Below are positions 58,193 to 64,000 of a stretch of 64,000 bases of DNA, one piece after another (position 1 is the stretch's first letter; every line of letters starts with the position of its first letter). Location: positions 62,001 through 126,000 of the forward strand of contig KN805429.1 in NCBI GenBank assembly GCA_000818945.1, in the 5' to 3' direction. The notes beneath the pieces are model-generated. The model did not search any database. It worked only from the letters and a program-made list of their open reading frames with translations, and was not told where the DNA came from. Position numbers and translations under genes: made by a program. This DNA comes from Schizochytrium sp. CCTCC M209059 (taxonomy: Eukaryota > Sar > Bigyra > Thraustochytrida > Thraustochytriidae).

Positions 58193-58915
58193 TGCAGCTT
58201 GCGATCGAGTTTGCACTTTACCTTTGGTAAAACCTCACCAACTACATTGCTAACGAGTGGAAATCTATGACTATTCACTAGGTCATGGACTGATATGAAC
58301 GGGACCAGTACTACTGGGGCACGCTCCCGCATCTGTCAAGCGTCTCAACCAAGTTGTGGCGTCGGGAGCGATGATCTTGGCATCGAGTACTTTTATAATT
58401 TTGGCAACGGGGAATTGCACATGCACTCGTTCTCTTACCATTTCCTGGTGTCACAAGCCCGCAATAGCGCAGCTTGTGCAATTCCAGCGCGTGGAAATTC
58501 GTGACTATCCACTCAAGTCTTGGACTGATATGAGGTACGCTTCAGGATCTGCCAAACGTTCTGGCGTCAAATAAGATGTTCTTGGTGTCGAGCGCTTTGG
58601 TACTTTGGCAACAGGGACTTGCACATGCAGTCGGTCTCTTACCATTTTCAGATGTTACGAGCCCGCAATAGTGTAGCTTGCGATCAAGTCTGCACAATAT
58701 CCGAGGTGAAACCTCACCATCTGCAATGCCAGCGCGTGGAAATTCGTGACTATCCACCCACGTCTTGGACTGATATGAGGTACGCTTCCGGATCTGCCAA
58801 ACGTTCCAACCAAGTCGTGGCGTCAGGAAAGATGTTCTTTGTGTCGAGCGCTTTGGGACTTTGGCAACGAGGACTTGCACATGCAGTCGGTCTCTTACCA
58901 TATTCAGGTGTCTCT
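58181..58915. repeat. Diverged tandem repeats derived from the 7TM paralogue 3 tail
   Basis: The segment around the stop codon (AGCCCGAAATAATGCAGCTT at 58181) recurs as AGCCCGCAATAGCGCAGCTT at 58456 and AGCCCGCAATAGTGTAGCTT at 58660. Between these, shared blocks repeat: GTGGAAATTCGTGACTATCCAC, TCTTGGACTGATATGA and TTGGCAAC...GCACATGCA. The last full period is 204 bp and the earlier one 275 bp. The C-terminal coding part of the gene (from about 58125) also resembles the unit. No protein is encoded across the array. Confidence 0.85.
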
Positions 58916-59559
58916 TCACCAGCTGCAATGTCCCAAGCGAATTTTTGATCTCCCTCTCAAGTCTCGGTGCCTGCTCGGCGCCTCCCTCCCTCCCCGCCCT
59001 CCCAGAGGCCGCGGCAGCGGCGCGCGGCGGGGTCGGTCTGCGTGCGCGCGAGGCAGCGCGAGGCGGCGCGAGGCGGCGCGAGGCGGCGCGAGGCGGCGCG
59101 NNNNNNNNNNNNNNNNNNNNNNNNNNNNNNNNNNNNNNNNNNNNNNNNNNNNNNNNNNNNNNNNNNNNNNNNNNNNNNNNNNNNNNNNNNNNNNNNNNNN
59201 NNNNNNNNNNNNNNNNNNNNNNNNNNNNNNNNNNNNNNNNNNNNNNNNNNNNNNNNNNNNTGTTTGTGCGCGCGGGCATCCATCCATCCAGCCGGCAACC
59301 TCGTCCCGGCGAGGCGAGGCCCCGCGCAGCGCGGCGCCGCGAGCGGACGCGCGGGGGCGCGAGCAGGAAGGGGGGGGGGCGGGCATCGGGACACAGCGGA
59401 GCGCAGCGCAGCGCGGCGCAGCGCAGCGCGGCGCAGCGGCGGGAGCGCGCGGGGAAGAGCGCGAGCGAGGACGCGGACGAGCGAGTGTGCGGGGTCCAGA
59501 CTAGGAGGTACTAGTGGCCGAATAGGCGAAACCGTCGCGCGCGCGGCCGGGAGGCGTGT
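58916..59559. other. GC-rich intergenic region with gap
   Basis: Contains a tandem GCGAGGCGGC repeat at about 59049-59100, a 160-N gap, and GCGCAGC/GCGCGGC repeats at about 59398-59445 in the leader of the UBL3-like gene. No gene is supported. Confidence 0.6.
59101..59260. other. Assembly gap (160 N)
   Basis: A run of N directly following a GCGAGGCGGC tandem repeat, so repeat collapse is a likely cause. Confidence 0.99.
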
Positions 59560-59946
59560 ATGCTGCAGGGAGCCGCCAAGAAGATGGGCAAGAGCGCGGA
59601 TCAGCTGAGCCTGCGGTTCCTTTTCGCGAACTATGATGGCGTGTATGTGATCCTGGACTTTGACTTGGACACGCCACAGGAAGAGGTCAAGTATGCCCTG
59701 CTGGAGAACTGGCCTGATGATGTGGAGAAGCCGTCGGACGTGCGGCGGATGCGCTTGCTGTGCATGGGCAAGGAACTCGAGAACAGCTCCACCAAGACGC
59801 TCAGGCACGCCAAGATCCCAGCTTATAGCACGCATCCAACGCCGGTGAATGTTTCCGTCTTGCCCAAACATATGGCTACGCCAGCGCAGGATGATGCGGA
59901 TACCGAAACCGGCGCCAAGGCGCAAGGTTGCTGCGTGGTCATGTAA
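59560..59946 (+). CDS. UBL3/MUB-like membrane-anchored ubiquitin-fold protein
   Basis: 128 residues. The sequence SLRFLFANYDGVYVILDFDL, then ALLENWPDDVEKPSDVRRMR and LLCMGKELENSSTKTL, matches the beta-grasp pattern of UBL3/MUB proteins. The NWP motif, the basic strand and the L.G..L turn are in the right places. The C-terminus is GCCVVM. The last four residues form a CaaX box (Cys-Val-Val-Met) for prenylation, and the Cys just before it could be palmitoylated, as in UBL3 (CCVIL). It lacks the C-terminal GG used for conjugation. UBL3 sorts proteins to small extracellular vesicles in animals, and plant MUBs dock E2 enzymes at the plasma membrane; either role is possible here. Translation may start at 59560 or at the second Met, 59584 (MGKSADQL). 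An extreme CAG repeat follows 228 bp after the stop. Confidence 0.85.
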   Translation: MLQGAAKKMGKSADQLSLRFLFANYDGVYVILDFDLDTPQEEVKYALLENWPDDVEKPSDVRRMRLLCMGKELENSSTKTLRHAKIPAYSTHPTPVNVSVLPKHMATPAQDDADTETGAKAQGCCVVM

Positions 59947-60171
59947 GAATCTTTGTCGAGAGTTGGCTTGCTTCGTGGTTAATCATTCTCTCTTTGAGTT
60001 GTGGCGAATGCACGACGCAAGGATATACCAACTCGTGCGTTGGAAAAAAGAAGAAGAATAGATTTTGTTTGTTTATGTGTTGGGCGAGATTGCATTGCTT
60101 GTTTGTTGGAATCCATCGAGAGTAAAAGATGACCTGCTTTATTATTATTATGACGCTTCGCAGTCCATTCA

Positions 60172-61153
<982 letters not shown>

Positions 61154-62959
61154 TCAGTCACAGCGGCAATGTTTGACACTGACAAAGTCCACACTAAAGG
61201 CAGTCTGCATCGCCGCTTCCACAGCGACCAAGCAGCGTTGAAGATGAGGGCCATCGGCAAAATTAGCCAAGACGATGCCGACGCCGTCGCCATTATCAAC
61301 ATCGTGATCATCCAATGACAGAGGAGCATCTGCATCACTTGGGAAATCTGGCAGGGCAAGCACGCGGGCTCCTGAAGCATTGATTGATTTGATGAATGTG
61401 AGGTTTGCTGCATCGAGATCAATTGCAAACTTTCTCACAAGAGTCTTTGGCGACATGCCGTAGGTGCGGGCGCCGCAAAGACGCGCGCGACAGACGCCGG
61501 AATCACGCGCGCTATATACTTGCCAGTTCGGGTCACGGTCCAAAACGTCTGCGAGACAGCGTTCTCGTTTTGCACAATTCTCAGGAGGAATGCTTGCTGC
61601 TTGCCCAAGGGCGTCGCGCAATGCGTCTGCAATGTTTTGCGAACCCTGAACCACTGCGGCAAGGTCGCAGCGTGCGCTCGCGACGCGGCGCGAAGCACGA
61701 GGCACGAGACTTAGGCGGGCCATCCCACTAATTTGAAAGTCAAAGGCGCGCGCTGGTGCTTCTGCAAAGGTAGCGGTCCCCTTGAGACGCGCAAGCTGGG
61801 ACATGGCCCCGGCTTCGTCGAGAACGAGAGTCTGCAGGGCTGGAAGCGAGAAAGCTTGGTCTGCATGGAAAACGAAACTTGACCAGGCATGGCTGGGTTC
61901 TTGTGCATTTGCCGCGGCATGAGGGCTGCCTGCGTCAGAAGGTGGCGTCCGGACCTGCAAATTGCCGCCTTCATCCGAGATCGCGTAGGCACCGAGCCTT
62001 TCGCGCGCTTGCTTGCCCTGCACGATGCGACCAAACGCCTCTCGTTCGGGTGCAAGGCGTACGACGTCGAGAACTTGTTCAAGAGGAACATTTGAAAAGT
62101 AACAGGGGACAACGCGAGCGCGGCCGGCGGCCGCGGCGCGGATTGCGTCCACGGCTCTCTTCTTGGTCTCGGCGTCGGCAAAGAGGTCGGACTTGTTTAG
62201 GAGCACCACGTCAGCGATGCCCAGCTCGGTATGCTGCAGCGCATGTTGCCATCGGTCTGCGTCGGTAAGAAGCACAACGGCGTCGAGGCGCACCGCGCCG
62301 CGCATTTCTTGCTCGACGACACGTACGATAGCTGCAGGGTCTGTGAGACCGCTGGTTTCGATGAGTATGTAGTCGACGCCAGTCTCTGCGGTGGCGTCGA
62401 GCATGGCACGCACGGCATCGGCGAGCCCGGAAGAGAGCGAGCAGCAAATGCATCCATTGGAGAGCTCGACGACCTCGGGTTTGACAAGAGCGCCGGGAGC
62501 CTGGCGTATGGAGGCTGCATCTCGCGCGATGGCGTCGTGATCTACATTGAGAGCGGCAAAGTCGTTCACGATGACGCCGAGGGAGAAGTCGCGCACGGAC
62601 TCAAGAATACTGCGTATGAGCGTGGTCTTGCCGCTGCCGAGCTCGCCGGTGACGAGCGTCACGGGTATGGGTTTGGCACGGGCCGCGCCGCGCTGTTCTC
62701 TGCGTTGCAAGGTCCACGCCTCACGCGCTGCGAGCAGGTCAGCTTGGCGACGCGCTTGGGCTTGGGCTTGCGCTTGGGCTTGGGCTTGGGTGGCGCTTGT
62801 CGCCGGTGAGATGAACTGCTTCTTCTTCTCCTCCTGCTGCTGCCGTCGCCGCCAGCGCGCAAGTCTCCAGGCCACGGCCACGGTCCCCAAGACCGCGGCC
62901 CCCGCAAGGGCCGCGCGCTGCGAGGGCAGCTGCTGCTGTAGCTGCTGCTGCGAAGCCAT
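61154..62959 (-). CDS. COG0523/CobW (ZNG1-type) G3E GTPase with N-terminal membrane anchor
   Basis: A 601-residue metal-chaperone GTPase. Residues 17-34 (ALAGAAVLGTVAVAWRLARW) are hydrophobic and followed by RRRQQQEEKKK, indicating a membrane anchor or mitochondrial-type signal. A Gln-Ala repeat (residues 58-69) leads to the GTPase. P-loop GELGSGKTT is at 105-113, switch-region VNDFAALNVD at 131-140, and the metal site GCICC has Cys170, Cys172 and Cys173 (the CxCC motif of COG0523 proteins). Walker B-like LIETSGLTDP and the guanine-specificity motif NKSD follow. The C-terminal CobW_C domain spans about 370-600 (HAWSSFVFHADQAFSLPALQ and similar). ZNG1 delivers Zn to methionine aminopeptidase in the cytosol; others serve cobalt or nitrile-hydratase metals. 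Which metal and client are involved here is unknown. The predicted anchor is atypical for ZNG1. Confidence 0.9.
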   Translation of the reverse strand: MASQQQLQQQLPSQRAALAGAAVLGTVAVAWRLARWRRRQQQEEKKKQFISPATSATQAQAQAQAQAQARRQADLLAAREAWTLQRREQRGAARAKPIPVTLVTGELGSGKTTLIRSILESVRDFSLGVIVNDFAALNVDHDAIARDAASIRQAPGALVKPEVVELSNGCICCSLSSGLADAVRAMLDATAETGVDYILIETSGLTDPAAIVRVVEQEMRGAVRLDAVVLLTDADRWQHALQHTELGIADVVLLNKSDLFADAETKKRAVDAIRAAAAGRARVVPCYFSNVPLEQVLDVVRLAPEREAFGRIVQGKQARERLGAYAISDEGGNLQVRTPPSDAGSPHAAANAQEPSHAWSSFVFHADQAFSLPALQTLVLDEAGAMSQLARLKGTATFAEAPARAFDFQISGMARLSLVPRASRRVASARCDLAAVVQGSQNIADALRDALGQAASIPPENCAKRERCLADVLDRDPNWQVYSARDSGVCRARLCGARTYGMSPKTLVRKFAIDLDAANLTFIKSINASGARVLALPDFPSDADAPLSLDDHDVDNGDGVGIVLANFADGPHLQRCLVAVEAAMQTAFSVDFVSVKHCRCD

Positions 62960-64000
62960 GGATGGATTCGCGATTCAAACGCTCGGAGAGATCCCGTGAA
63001 CCTTTATAACTTCTGCATCATTCGAAATACTCCTCCGGACCCTTGCATTCTGTGCAGCCAAGAAGGCGGCTCAAAGAGAGACTCAAGGAGGGACTCAACG
63101 TCAGCGCAGACAGGGAATAGTGGGAACAGCTAACGGGAACGGCGGGAACGCTAACAGAAGCGTCGCACTCTCTAACGCTTACTTGAAGGAGATCCTATTG
63201 GCGAGGTGAAGTCGTCCGAACAGTCGCGCTACGGCGTTCAAGGAAAAGCGCAGGCACGGCGGGGCCTCGCAGGCACACGAAGCGTCTAAGGTGTGGGAGG
63301 CTATGGGTATGCTGGTGGGGAGAATGGACTGGCGAAGGCATCCCGCAGCGGGCGTACTTGTTGGGGCGGAAGGCTGCTGAAGGCCAGGGAAGAGCGCGGC
63401 CCACAGTGCTGCGTACATCGTGTTGGGCCGTTGGCGCGCCGGATTTGCGGCCGTAGGGCTCTCAACCGCACTGATTCGCGATGTCCACGCGACGCGCTCC
63501 GGCCCTGCGAAGGCCGGTGCGGGGGCTGAGGCGCAGAGGCGTCGCGGATAAGACGCGACGCAAAGCGCCTACGCAGAGGAAGGTGAAGGGGGGGGGGGGG
63601 GGGGGGGCCGCACTCCAACGCCTGGCACAGAGCGGGCTCTTAGCGGGGCCTAGGCGCGCGCCTATCCGTCAACGGCCCGCGCGCTCTGCCCCGGCCTGCC
63701 GCGCCGCGCCGCGACCCCTTCGTTCTTGCCGCGCGGCCCTGCCTGCCCCGCCGCGGGCCGACGCCGGCCATGATCGGCCGCGCCTCGGTCGAGCCGCCCG
63801 TCTGCCTGCGGGGCCGCCCATAGCAAGAGCCCGATATCGAAGCGAGAATGCGCAATCTTCCATTTACAAGTTGCAGCCATCGGACCGAGACGTCGGCACC
63901 ATTGATGACTGCTGCAGTGAGTCCGTTTGCGCTGATGTCTTGAGTTGCTCTCGGTACCCAGGATATGTCTTGGTCATGTATTCGCTGTCGGTTCCCCCAA
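62960..64000. other. GC-rich right end without a supported gene
   Basis: Contains the leader of the GTPase gene and an uninterrupted run of 20 G at 63588-63607. The frames around 63200-63880 are Arg/Ala/Gly-rich and overlap. A minus-strand frame is open from the right edge (64000) to 63640. Its first 45 residues (including QDISANGLTAAVINGADVSV) look somewhat protein-like, but I cannot assign them. Confidence 0.45.
63588..63607. repeat. Homopolymer of 20 G
   Basis: Twenty consecutive G residues. On the G-rich strand this could form a G-quadruplex. The exact length is unreliable in most sequencing data. Confidence 0.9.

Overview
This window is eukaryotic nuclear DNA from a compact, GC-rich protist genome. 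Genes are long, mostly intronless and closely packed on both strands. Many carry low-complexity tracts (poly-Q, poly-N, poly-S, D/E-rich), and short tandem repeats sit in many leaders. The gene content (cohesin SMC1, PWP2 of the SSU processome, a DOT1-like methyltransferase, an EMAP-type WD40 protein, MPDU1, a UBL3-like protein, an AP2-like DNA-binding protein, tenascin-type EGF proteins) fits a heterotrophic stramenopile. My best guess is a thraustochytrid (Labyrinthulomycetes). That assignment is inference from style and content, not a database match. No rRNA, tRNA, CRISPR array or transposon could be supported.

Left part (1-18.7 kb): the start of an acidic protein that runs off the left edge (-), a glutathione S-transferase (-), a possible small spliced gene, an acidic coiled-coil protein with a helical C-terminus (+), a TIM-barrel amidohydrolase (+), two unrecognised membrane proteins facing tail to tail, SMC1 (+), and a poly-Q protein with Sel1 repeats (+).

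Middle part (18.7-44.2 kb): a 2435-residue EF-hand/EMAP-WD40 protein (-), a DOT1-like methyltransferase with the one clear intron (+), PWP2 (-), and a secreted EGF-repeat protein (+). Then comes a run of four minus-strand genes: an MPDU1-type PQ-loop protein with a long charged N-terminus, a protein joining a twinfilin-like ADF-H domain to a villin headpiece, a histidine phosphatase, and a large Q/N-rich protein with an AP2-like domain.

Right part (44.2-64 kb): about 4.6 kb of very GC-rich, microsatellite-laden DNA without a supported gene. Next is a cluster of seven-transmembrane, receptor-like paralogues: one truncated copy and three intact genes, with a GH20 beta-hexosaminidase among them. 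The truncated copy comes from a 1526-bp head-to-tail duplication with no difference seen between the copies. Further right are tandem repeats derived from the tail of the last 7TM gene, a UBL3-like prenylated ubiquitin-fold protein, an uninterrupted run of 186 CAG triplets, and a membrane-anchored COG0523/ZNG1-type GTPase.

The most unusual themes are three. First, 3' gene ends are duplicated at three separate loci. Second, there is an orphan 7TM cluster that appears to be actively duplicating. Third, several conserved proteins have non-standard architectures (twinfilin half plus villin headpiece, EF-hands plus triple EMAP, MPDU1 plus charged tail). Three assembly gaps (runs of N) and the perfect or near-perfect repeats mean that assembly artefacts must be excluded before the duplications are interpreted.
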